Below, in pieces: positions 1 to 5,607 of a DNA stretch of 5,607 nucleotides (its first letter is position 1; the number at the start of each line of letters is the position of its first letter). The notes under the pieces are model-generated. The model was not told the origin of the DNA, searched no databases, and saw only the letters and a list, made by a program, of their open reading frames with translations. This stretch comes from an uncultured Eubacteriales bacterium. GTDB lineage: Bacteria; Bacillota; Clostridia; UMGS1810. A program made the position numbers and the translations under genes. The DNA lies in assembly GCA_902493665.1 (NCBI GenBank), contig CABUQL010000102.1, forward strand, positions 1 through 5,607. The letters are read 5' to 3'.

Positions 1-495
1 CCGAGCAAACAGGCAATTTTTGATGCTATTGTCTGCGAAACTTCGGAAAAATATAAAGAATACACAAACGGCATTGCCATACATATGCATAATGCAAAAA
101 TGGACGTAAGTCTTTTTTCGGGAGTTTCCGAAAACCTTCTTATAGAAAAAGTCCATCAGATTTTTAAATATTCGCTGCACGATGTTACAATCAGCCGTTT
201 CCGTAAAATGATGACAATGGAGCAATTCAGAACACCCGAACTTTCAAAGCTTTATTCGGACAGGTATAACGACCGCATTGTTTTGTATCATGCAAAAATT
301 TTTGAGGCGCTTATAAAAAACGGCGAAATCAAAAACGAAAACCCCGAAACTCTTGCAATGATGTACGTTGCACCGATTATTAATCTGCTCTGCATTTGCG
401 ACCGCCAGCCGGAACGCGAAGAAGAGTGTATTAAAAACCTTGATGAGCATGTAAAATTGTTTTACAGAACGTATAACACTTTGGCAGACAAATGA
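1..495 (+). CDS. TetR/AcrR-family transcriptional regulator, 5'-truncated
   Basis: The reading frame is open from the first base and ends at TGA 493-495, giving 164 visible residues. The first residues (PSKQAIFDAI) match the end of the TetR helix-turn-helix domain, where a 'F-x-S-K-x-x-L' segment leads into helix 4. About 30-40 N-terminal residues, including most of the recognition helix, are therefore off the left edge. An internal ATG at position 85 is not the real start, because the family match begins upstream of it. The rest is an all-helical ligand-binding/dimerisation region, with a segment around residues 61-85 (FRKMMTMEQFRTPELSKLY) typical of Firmicutes TetR proteins. TetR proteins usually act as dimeric repressors released by a small molecule; the ligand here is unknown. 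The gene sits 51 bp upstream of the M13 peptidase in the same direction and carries the -35 element of that gene's likely promoter in its last codons, so a local regulatory link is plausible but unproven. Confidence 0.85.
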   Translation, partial: PSKQAIFDAIVCETSEKYKEYTNGIAIHMHNAKMDVSLFSGVSENLLIEKVHQIFKYSLHDVTISRFRKMMTMEQFRTPELSKLYSDRYNDRIVLYHAKIFEALIKNGEIKNENPETLAMMYVAPIINLLCICDRQPEREEECIKNLDEHVKLFYRTYNTLADK

Positions 496-510
496 AATAA
501 AATTTATAAT
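481..510 (+). promoter_or_regulatory. Likely sigma-A-type promoter for the M13 peptidase gene
   Basis: A -35-like TTGGCA (481-486, 5 of 6 matches to TTGACA) is followed by an 18-bp spacer and a perfect TATAAT -10 (505-510). The expected start of transcription is near 517, leaving a leader of about 30 nt before the ATG at 547. The -35 box lies inside the last codons of the upstream TetR gene, so the peptidase can be transcribed independently of it. Confidence 0.6.
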
Positions 511-516
511 GCTTAT

Positions 517-531
517 GCCGATTAGGTCGGC
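517..531. promoter_or_regulatory. Inverted repeat at predicted transcription start, candidate operator
   Basis: GCCGA (517-521), a 5-nt centre TTAGG, and TCGGC (527-531) form a perfect 5-bp inverted repeat. It starts about 7 nt downstream of the TATAAT box, so it covers the likely +1 to +15 region. It is GC-rich in an AT-rich gap and has no U-run after it, so it is not an intrinsic terminator. It could be an operator for the adjacent TetR protein, or a small 5' hairpin in the mRNA just ahead of the ribosome binding site (GGAG at 537-540). The arms are short for a TetR operator, so this stays tentative. Confidence 0.35.
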
Positions 532-546
532 GGAACGGAGATTATT

Positions 547-2889
547 ATGAAATTTAAAAGAATTACAGCATCATTTGTTGTTGCATTAACATTTTTTACA
601 AACACTGTGTTTGCATCCGATATGTTTGCAACGAGGGGAGAAGTTGCGGATATGCTGCTTAATGCGGCGGACGATTACAATCCCGACGTAAAACGAAGCG
701 ATATTATAAAAGGCTACGGCGGCGACGGCGAGCTTCACGAAGACTGGAACATAAACCGTGCCGAGGCGCTTGTTATGTTAAACCGTGCTTTCGGAAAACT
801 TCCTGAGCTTACCGGGCACAATGCAAGAGTTGCGCTTAAAAGCGATGATTTTAATGACATTCCCGATTGGGCAAAACCTGAAATCACACCTGTGCTTGAC
901 GCAGGCATTGCCGCAGGAACGGGTGAGGGAACATTTTCACCATACGATGATGTGACAAAAGAGCAAATGGAAATTTTTATAAAACGTGCATATGCGCTTT
1001 TCGGCACAAATGAAAAAGACGATTTTTATGCGGCGGTAAATAAAGATACGCTTAATAAACTTGAATTAAAGCCAGGACGTGTTATATCGGGAAGTCTTTA
1101 TAATCTTGGCGACGACAGTTCCGAAAAGGTAAGCGCAATTATTAATGAGGCGATTGAAAAAGGTGGTGCAAAGGGAAGCAAGGAGCAGAAGATTTCCGAT
1201 TTTTACAAAAATATCTTAGACACCGAAAGCCGTAATAAAACCGGTGCTGCACCCATAAAGCCGTATCTTTCGCAAATTGAATCCGCAAAAAATGTAAAAG
1301 ACCTTGCAGATGCTCAGATAAAAACACTAAGCGAGCTTTATGTTGCGCCTTTTACGGGATTTTCAATGACAACCGATTTTAAGGATAATACAAAATATAT
1401 TATGTGTTTTTCTGTAACGAAGCCGTATCTTACAAAAGATTTTTATTTAAGCGGTGAAGAAAATAAAAAAGCGCTTTACATAAAATACTTAAAAAACACC
1501 ATGAGGATTGCCGGCGAAGAAGTAAGTGATTCGCAGCTTGAAGAATTTTATAACTTTGAAAAAACACTTGCGGAAAACGAGCTTAATCCAGAAGACGGAA
1601 ATAACATTGACAAAATTTATAACATCTATACTTTTGATGAAATTCAGTCGCTTTTCCCGAGCATTAATATGGATGACGTTTTAAAAAGCATAGGACTTAA
1701 AAAGGAAGACAAAATTCTTGTTACCGACGAAAATCTTGCAAAAACAGTATCCCGTCTTTTTACGGATGAGAATATAGAGGCTTTAAAACTCAATGCAAAA
1801 CTCAGTGTAATTCTTAATTATGCAGGTGCGTTGAACACTGAATTTACAGATGCGTCAAACGAATTTAATCAGGAATTTTTAGGCGTTTCGGGTTCGTATT
1901 CCGATGAAGAACTGGCAACAATGAGCGTTTCACACATAATGCCCGATTATATCGGTGAAATCTATGCCGAAAAATATTTCAGCGAAGAGGCAAAACAAAA
2001 CGTGCTTAAAATGGTAAACGATATTATTTCGGTTTACAAAGAAAGAATTAAAAATCTTGACTGGATGAGCGAAGGAACGAAAGAAAAAGCAATTAAAAAG
2101 CTTGATACAATGGGAATAAAAATCGGATATCCCGACAGTTTTGACACTTATCTTGACGATGTTGATATAAAATCCAAAGAAGAAGGCGGAAGCTATTTTG
2201 ATAACATACTTGCCATAGCCGAGGCATCTGTAAAACACCTTGCCGAGTTTCAAGGCACGGCGCCCGATAAAGATAAATGGCTGATGTATCCTTATACGGT
2301 CAATGCCTGCTACAGTGCAACATCGAACGATATCACTTTCCCTGCGGCAATACTTCAGGCACCGATGTATGATGTTAATGCGTCATACGAAGAAAACCTT
2401 GGTGCAATAGGATATGTTATAGCACATGAAATCACTCATGCATTTGACAATAACGGCGCAAAGTTTGACGAAAACGGAAATGCGTCCGATTGGTGGACGA
2501 AAGAAGATTACGACGAGTTTAATAAAAGATGCGAAAAAATGGTGCATTTCTATGACGGACAGGAAGGAATTCCGGGCGTTACAATGAACGGCAGACAGAC
2601 ACTGAGCGAAAACGTATCCGATCAGGGTGCGGTCGGATGCATAACGGAAATTGCGTCAAGACTTAAAAAAACCGATTACGTAAAACTGTACCGTTCCATG
2701 GCAAACGCATGGGCAACAACTAAAACAAGGGAATATGCAAAATACACTGCGGGTGTTGACGTTCATTCCGATGAAAAACTCAGGGTAAACCGTGTTGTTG
2801 TAAACTGCGATGAGTTTTATAAAGCGTTCGGAATAACCGAAAAAGACGGCATGTGGGTTGCACCCGAAGACAGAGTTAAAATATGGTAA
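547..2889 (+). CDS. Secreted SLH-domain M13-family zinc metallopeptidase (neprilysin/PepO-like)
   Basis: This 780-residue protein is a predicted extracellular zinc endopeptidase that cuts peptides. Residues 1-23 form a signal peptide (basic KFKR, hydrophobic core, VFA cleavage before SD). Residues about 28-83 and 102-150 are S-layer homology (SLH) repeats: the first with KGYGGDGEL and NRAEALVMLNRAF, the second with FNDIPDWAKPEI, AAGTGEGTFSP and VTKEQ. They suggest non-covalent anchoring to cell-wall polymer. The M13 N-domain starts near residue 155 (DDFYAAVNKD). The catalytic domain shows the substrate-binding NA pair (N586-A587, in VNACY), the zinc motif HEITH (H627, E628, H631), the third zinc ligand and partner in ENVSD (E688, D692), and the late His/Arg of VHSDEKLR (H740, R746), which correspond to neprilysin H711 and R717. 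The C-terminus ends PEDRVKIW, as in the family, so the gene looks complete and active. The start is supported by GGAG at 537-540, 6 nt upstream. SLH plus M13 fusions are known in Clostridia. The substrate is unknown. Confidence 0.95.
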   Translation: MKFKRITASFVVALTFFTNTVFASDMFATRGEVADMLLNAADDYNPDVKRSDIIKGYGGDGELHEDWNINRAEALVMLNRAFGKLPELTGHNARVALKSDDFNDIPDWAKPEITPVLDAGIAAGTGEGTFSPYDDVTKEQMEIFIKRAYALFGTNEKDDFYAAVNKDTLNKLELKPGRVISGSLYNLGDDSSEKVSAIINEAIEKGGAKGSKEQKISDFYKNILDTESRNKTGAAPIKPYLSQIESAKNVKDLADAQIKTLSELYVAPFTGFSMTTDFKDNTKYIMCFSVTKPYLTKDFYLSGEENKKALYIKYLKNTMRIAGEEVSDSQLEEFYNFEKTLAENELNPEDGNNIDKIYNIYTFDEIQSLFPSINMDDVLKSIGLKKEDKILVTDENLAKTVSRLFTDENIEALKLNAKLSVILNYAGALNTEFTDASNEFNQEFLGVSGSYSDEELATMSVSHIMPDYIGEIYAEKYFSEEAKQNVLKMVNDIISVYKERIKNLDWMSEGTKEKAIKKLDTMGIKIGYPDSFDTYLDDVDIKSKEEGGSYFDNILAIAEASVKHLAEFQGTAPDKDKWLMYPYTVNACYSATSNDITFPAAILQAPMYDVNASYEENLGAIGYVIAHEITHAFDNNGAKFDENGNASDWWTKEDYDEFNKRCEKMVHFYDGQEGIPGVTMNGRQTLSENVSDQGAVGCITEIASRLKKTDYVKLYRSMANAWATTKTREYAKYTAGVDVHSDEKLRVNRVVVNCDEFYKAFGITEKDGMWVAPEDRVKIW

Positions 2890-2974
2890 CAATTGTTTTT
2901 GTATCATATAGTGCAAGTTATGAAGCTGTTTTAACGAACTTTTTCTTGCCTGATAAAAAGGAGTATGACAAGAT

Positions 2975-3655
2975 ATGAATATAACAATAATCCGTGCAAC
3001 AAAGAGAAAAAACAGCAGTACATATAACGGCGCAAAACATTTAATATCAAAACTAAAAAATGTCGGCGAGGTTTTTGAATTTACGCTGCCCGATGATATG
3101 CCTCATATATGCACGGGCTGCTATGCGTGCCTTCACGGAAAAGAAAATTCTTGCGGCGGATATGAATTTTTAGAGCCGATAAACGAGGCTTTTGAAAAAT
3201 CGGATCTCATAATATTTTGCTGCCCCGTTTGGTGTTTTCATGCGCCGGGGCAAATAAAATCGTTTTTGGATCATTACGGTTGCCGCTGGCTTGTTCACCG
3301 TCCGAATTTTGATATGCAAAACAAACAGGCATTAATTATCACAACTGCGGGCGGAGGAGGACTTAAATCCGCAGCAAAAGACATAAAAGACAGTATGGAC
3401 TACTGGGGTGTTGCAAGAACGCACATTGTAACTTTTGCCGTGTGGCAGTATTTTTGGAACGATATGCCTGAAAAAATGAAAGCGTCGTTTGAGAAAAAGC
3501 TTGATAAGGCGGCCCGAAAAATTGAAAAATGCGCCGAAAATTTAAAACCGTCGCTGAAGGTTAAATGTCTTTACAATATGTTTAAAAAACTGCATTTGAG
3601 CGGTAAAATGTGGGAAATTGACAACGAATACTGGAAAGAAAACATAAAGCGCTAG
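2975..3655 (+). CDS. Flavodoxin-fold NAD(P)H-dependent oxidoreductase with iron-sulfur-flavoprotein-like Cys motif
   Basis: This 226-residue cytoplasmic protein belongs to the flavodoxin-like / NADPH-dependent FMN reductase group. It begins with a beta strand and a flavin-phosphate-loop-like segment (MNITIIRATKRKNSST). The next strand and loop (SDLIIFCCPVW, residues 76-86) and the TTAGGGGLKS loop (123-132) match FMN-binding regions of the family. A cluster C46-x2-C49-x2-C52-x7-C60 fits the compact CX2CX2CX4-7C motif of archaeal and clostridial iron-sulfur flavoproteins (Isf), which hold a 4Fe-4S cluster. Many FMN reductases carry a similar C-G-C-x2-C stretch without a proven cluster, so cluster binding is inference. 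The tail (KMWEIDNEYWKE) resembles related clostridial proteins. The start has AAGGAG at 2958-2963, an 11-nt spacing that is slightly long; an ATG at 2965 is out of frame and gives only 20 codons. It is the first of four closely spaced genes. The electron donor and acceptor cannot be told from sequence. Confidence 0.85.
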   Translation: MNITIIRATKRKNSSTYNGAKHLISKLKNVGEVFEFTLPDDMPHICTGCYACLHGKENSCGGYEFLEPINEAFEKSDLIIFCCPVWCFHAPGQIKSFLDHYGCRWLVHRPNFDMQNKQALIITTAGGGGLKSAAKDIKDSMDYWGVARTHIVTFAVWQYFWNDMPEKMKASFEKKLDKAARKIEKCAENLKPSLKVKCLYNMFKKLHLSGKMWEIDNEYWKENIKR

Positions 3656-3699
3656 AAGATAAAACTCATTAAGTATCTAGTGCCAAAGGAGAAAAAAGA

Positions 3700-4029
3700 A
3701 TGGCGACAAGTAAAGATTATTTGGAATATATTTTAGACGGTCTGTCGGAGCTTGACGAAATAACATTCAGACAGATGATGGGAGAGTATATCATCTACTA
3801 CAGAGGCAAAATTGCCGCATACGTCTGCGACAACAGATTTTTGGTGAGGCCCGTTAAATCAGCACTTGGTATGCTTGATGAAATCATATACGAACCGCCG
3901 TACGACGGAGCAAAAGATATGCTTTTGGTAGAGCAGACAGACGACAAAAGTTTTTTGACAAAGCTTTTTAACGCAATGTATGAAGAGCTTCCGATGCCTA
4001 AAAAGAAAACAAAAAAGAAGAAAAAATGA
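3700..4029 (+). CDS. TfoX/Sxy-family N-terminal-domain protein
   Basis: This 109-residue protein matches the TfoX N-terminal domain over nearly its whole length. The signature MMGEYIIYYRGKI is at residues 26-38, followed by CDNRFLVRPVKSA (43-55) and the YEPPYDGAK segment (64-72). The TfoX C-terminal domain found in the gammaproteobacterial competence regulators Sxy/TfoX is absent. Stand-alone N-domain proteins are common in Firmicutes and have no settled function, so a competence role should not be assumed. The last ten residues are almost all lysine (KKKTKKKKK), a basic tail that could contact nucleic acid. The start is well supported: AAAGGAG at 3685-3691 lies 8 nt upstream. The gene lies 44 bp after the flavoprotein gene and just upstream of the acetyltransferase gene, whose ribosome binding site falls right after this stop codon. 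Confidence 0.85.
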   Translation: MATSKDYLEYILDGLSELDEITFRQMMGEYIIYYRGKIAAYVCDNRFLVRPVKSALGMLDEIIYEPPYDGAKDMLLVEQTDDKSFLTKLFNAMYEELPMPKKKTKKKKK

Positions 4030-4038
4030 ATTATGAGC

Positions 4039-4042
4039 GGAG
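4039..4042 (+). promoter_or_regulatory. Ribosome binding site deciding the start of the CAT-like gene
   Basis: GGAG lies 8 nt upstream of the ATG at 4051. The upstream in-frame ATG at 4033 has only a weak purine run (AAGAAG within the lysine codons of the previous gene) and would add MSGETK. CAT proteins normally begin M-N-x-x-x-I-D, which matches translation from 4051. Confidence 0.65.
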
Positions 4043-4050
4043 AAACAAAA

Positions 4051-4722
4051 ATGAATTACAGAGTTATAGATAAAGAAAAGTACTACCGAAAAGACGTATT
4101 CCGTCATTTTTCGGAGGACTGCAAATGTTCAACGTCAATTACTTCAAGAATTGATGTTACAGAGCTTAAAGAGTATTCAAAAAAGACAGGCACAAAGTTT
4201 TATATCAACTTTTTATATATTCTGGCGAAAGCCTTAAATTCGCGTGACGATTATAAAATGGGATATTTGTGGCAGACGGACACACTTATCTGTTATGATA
4301 AAATCAATCCTGCACAGTACATATTCCACGATGACAACGAAACGTGCACGCCTGTTTATACAGAATATTTTGAGGATTATGAAAAATTTTATGAAAACTG
4401 CGCAAAAGATATCGAAAAAGCAAAACAAACACGGGAATACGGACTTGATACGGCAAATCATCCGAATTGGTTTGATGCGTCATACATTTCGTGGATAAGC
4501 TATGATTCTTTAAATATCGAGCTTCCCGACGGGTATTTATTTTTTGCACCGATTATAAACTGGGGTAAATACCGAGAAGAAAACGGACGCTTTATGATGC
4601 CGGTTACGGTTCGTTTAAATCATGCCATAGCCGACGGATATCTTGTTGCGAAAGTTTTTAAACTTCTTGAAGAAGAAATTTGTAAATTGGTACAAGCGAA
4701 AGGAAATGATACATATGAATAA
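4051..4722 (+). CDS. Chloramphenicol acetyltransferase-like protein (CAT family)
   Basis: From ATG 4051 this is a 223-residue protein, the usual CAT length. CAT enzymes are cytoplasmic trimers that transfer acetyl from acetyl-CoA to chloramphenicol. The N-terminus (MNYRVIDKEKYYRKDVF) follows the CAT pattern. Other family landmarks are TKFYINFLYILAKALNS (about residues 44-60), the YDKINPAQYIF stretch, and WISYDSLNIEL, which corresponds to the CAT W-T-S-F-x-x-x-N region with its conserved serine. The active-site motif reads LNHAIADGY: the catalytic histidine (H191) and the structural aspartate (D195) are kept, but the first His of the classic HHAxxDG is Asn and the usual Cys before the Asp is Ala. 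The enzyme is probably catalytic, but whether it gives chloramphenicol resistance or acts on another acceptor is open; chromosomal CAT-like genes of this sort are frequent in Clostridia. An alternative start at 4033 adds six residues. Its last 8 bp overlap the next gene. Confidence 0.88.
   Translation: MNYRVIDKEKYYRKDVFRHFSEDCKCSTSITSRIDVTELKEYSKKTGTKFYINFLYILAKALNSRDDYKMGYLWQTDTLICYDKINPAQYIFHDDNETCTPVYTEYFEDYEKFYENCAKDIEKAKQTREYGLDTANHPNWFDASYISWISYDSLNIELPDGYLFFAPIINWGKYREENGRFMMPVTVRLNHAIADGYLVAKVFKLLEEEICKLVQAKGNDTYE
4699..4705 (+). promoter_or_regulatory. Ribosome binding site deciding the start of the DUF3795 gene
   Basis: AAAGGAA lies 9 nt upstream of the ATG at 4715. The same frame is open upstream from an ATG at 4643, but those 24 codons lie inside the CAT-like gene and give a Lys/Phe-rich shadow with no family match, while DUF3795 homology begins at the 4715 start. 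An ATG at 4706 would sit directly on the binding site. Confidence 0.65.
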
Positions 4723-5047
4723 ATTTATAGGTTGCTGCGGATTGGATTGCGAAAAGTGCGATGCCAGAATTGCAACCGTTAACAACGATAACAAGTTAAG
4801 AGAAAAAACGGCAAAGCTTTGGTCGGAGCTTAACGGAGCAGATATTACTCCCGAAATGATAAACTGCACGGGATGCAGAATTTCCGGCGCCAAAACACCG
4901 TTTTGCGATAGTATTTGCCAAATAAGAAAGTGCGCTGCGGGCAAAAAAATAAATACTTGCGCAGACTGCGTCAATATGGATAACTGCGAAACACTAAAAC
5001 CCATTGTTTCAACAAATGAGCAAGCACTTAAAAACTTGAAAAATTAA
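4715..5047 (+). CDS. Cysteine-rich DUF3795 family protein
   Basis: This 110-residue protein matches the DUF3795 pattern: an N-terminal CGLDCEKCDA, a central helix with LREKTAKLW, then INCTGC, FCDSICQIRKC and TCADCVNMDNC. It has twelve cysteines (C7, C8, C12, C15, C51, C54, C64, C68, C73, C82, C85, C91), mostly in CxxC-like pairs, which suggests metal (zinc) or Fe-S binding. The family has no established function. There is no signal peptide or membrane segment, so it is likely cytoplasmic. The start codon lies inside the end of the CAT-like gene (8-bp overlap), typical of translational coupling, so the two are very likely co-transcribed. No terminator is visible after its TAA at 5045-5047; the following sequence is very A+T-rich. 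Confidence 0.85.
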   Translation: MNKFIGCCGLDCEKCDARIATVNNDNKLREKTAKLWSELNGADITPEMINCTGCRISGAKTPFCDSICQIRKCAAGKKINTCADCVNMDNCETLKPIVSTNEQALKNLKN

Positions 5048-5049
5048 AA

Positions 5050-5142
5050 TTTAAAAAGCTTGTTGATAAAAGTATTTGTATACACAAAAATCACATAGAC
5101 TACGGCGATGTAAGAGAATTTACGTGGCATTTCAAAGATTAA
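5050..5142 (+). pseudogene. Possible C-terminal fragment of a mobile-element protein (recombinase-like), weak
   Basis: Directly after the DUF3795 gene, one frame reads a protein-like 30-residue stretch ending at TAA 5140-5142: FKKLVDKSICIHKNHIDYGD then VREFTWHFKD. The pattern 'L-V-D-K-x-x-I-H-K-x-x-I-D' followed by an aromatic 'F-x-W-x-F' ending resembles the C-terminal tail of large serine site-specific recombinases, but I recognise this only loosely. There is no start codon or ribosome binding site, so if real it is a remnant. It overlaps the beginning of the phage fragment in another frame, so the two cannot both be intact. It could also be chance coding-like sequence. Confidence 0.25.
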
Positions 5143-5607
5143 AGACAGTCTTGTGTGCATTGACGAGGCGAGAAAAAATGCCGAAAGTGATGAGCTTAAA
5201 AGCGAACTTAATATTGAGTTTTCAAACTTAAGCGTAAAACTTAAGACAAAGGAAAACAAACTTAAAGACTTTACAAACCAAACAGGACTTAAACGCGATA
5301 AATTCCGTGAACAAGTTTTTGCAAATAAAACAGGCAAAGGCTACGGAAAAAGCGTCAGTGCAAAAGCGGTTTGGGACGCACAAAAATATTATGATACTTG
5401 GCGAAAAAGTATTGGCGCTGATGACACGCCAAAAACACTTGAAAAATATTATAATATGAAGTATAATAATAAAAAAGAGTTTGATATACTTCAAAAATAT
5501 GCAAAAATGGTTGAAAAGGGCGAAGTTAGTCCCCTTCTTGGATATAACCGGTATAAAAGCACAGCGCTTGATATTGAAAATAATCTTTTGGGACTTGTTG
5601 CTAAAGA
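5114..5607 (+). pseudogene. Phage minor capsid (minor head) protein fragment, 5'-truncated and running off the window
   Basis: The frame is open from just after TAA 5111-5113 to the window edge (about 164 codons) and has no plausible start: the only early candidate, GTG 5153, has no ribosome binding site. The reading begins with a charged, helical stretch (KIKDSLVCIDEARKNAES onward), then KDFTNQTGLKRDKFREQVF, GYGKSVSAKAVWDAQKYY, KSIGADDTPKTLEKYYNMKY and a terminal GEVSPLLGYNRYKSTA. This succession is characteristic of the C-terminal half of Firmicutes phage minor capsid proteins (Phage_min_cap2-like), structural proteins of the phage head. An intact gene would be several hundred residues long, so a large N-terminal part is missing. 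The fragment is on the same strand as the host genes, with no other phage gene before it, which points to a decayed prophage or a deletion or insertion junction near 5110-5145. Stretches here look more A+T-rich than the upstream genes. An alternative is a frameshifted gene, but no upstream phage coding was found. Confidence 0.65.

Noticed and set aside
2893..2950. Possible promoter or terminator between the peptidase and flavoprotein genes (TTGTTT, TATCAT; GCAAG...CTTGC and GTTA...TAAC arms)
   Set aside because: The -35/-10-like words are not correctly spaced, and the arms are short with a 27-nt loop and no clean GC stem before a U-run.
2965..3027. 20-codon open frame starting at ATG 2965 ahead of the flavoprotein gene
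   Set aside because: Only 1 nt from the Shine-Dalgarno sequence and without recognisable content; likely chance.
4244..4498. + strand open frame inside the CAT-like gene
   Set aside because: Alternate-frame shadow of a clear family member; no ribosome binding site and no protein-like pattern.
4643..4714. N-terminal extension of the DUF3795 protein from ATG 4643
   Set aside because: It lies within the CAT-like gene, has no ribosome binding site and is not part of the family; the 4715 start has a good binding site.
5077..5084. 8-bp palindrome TGTATACA after the DUF3795 gene
   Set aside because: Short and A+T-rich, common by chance, and lies inside a coding-like fragment with no promoter next to it.
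5044..5494. Two overlapping minus-strand open frames over the phage fragment
   Set aside because: Low-complexity Phe/Leu/Ser-rich antisense readings of the A-rich capsid coding; not membrane-protein-like in layout and without binding sites.

Overview
The window looks like a stretch of chromosome from a low-GC Firmicute, most likely a Clostridia-class gut-type anaerobe. The evidence is A+T-rich codon use, strong AGGAG-type ribosome binding sites, an SLH-anchored cell-surface peptidase, and protein families common in that group (stand-alone TfoX N-domain, CAT-like acetyltransferase, DUF3795). This placement is inferred from gene content and style; there is no rRNA or other marker gene. Every supported gene is on the + strand. 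No tRNA, rRNA, CRISPR array, insertion sequence or convincing intrinsic terminator was seen.

Layout. (1) Positions 1-495 are the 3' part of a TetR/AcrR-family regulator whose DNA-binding N-terminus lies outside the window. (2) The 51-bp gap that follows holds a good sigma-A-type promoter, with its -35 inside the end of the regulator gene, and a perfect 5-bp inverted repeat at the expected transcription start. (3) Positions 547-2889 encode a secreted, SLH-domain, M13-family (neprilysin/PepO-like) zinc metallopeptidase with all recognisable catalytic residues. (4) Positions 2975-5047 hold four tightly packed small genes: a flavodoxin-fold oxidoreductase with an iron-sulfur-flavoprotein-like cysteine motif, a TfoX N-terminal-domain protein, a chloramphenicol acetyltransferase-like enzyme, and a cysteine-rich DUF3795 protein that overlaps the previous gene by 8 bp. 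Spacing suggests one transcription unit. (5) From about 5050 to the end there is no intact gene start. The sequence reads as a possible short recombinase-like tail (5050-5142, weak) followed in another frame by the C-terminal part of a phage minor capsid protein (5114 to the window edge), which looks like a prophage remnant or the edge of one.

How they may work together. The TetR regulator may control the peptidase promoter next to it, since the inverted repeat is placed where a repressor would block transcription, but this is inference. The four small genes have the look of a stress, detoxification or redox cluster (flavin/Fe-S reductase, acetyltransferase, Cys-rich protein); no pathway can be assigned from sequence alone. 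I did not find a convincing new multi-gene defence or mobile system. The most useful leads are the promoter/operator arrangement, the Fe-S-like flavoprotein, the variant CAT active site and the phage-remnant junction.
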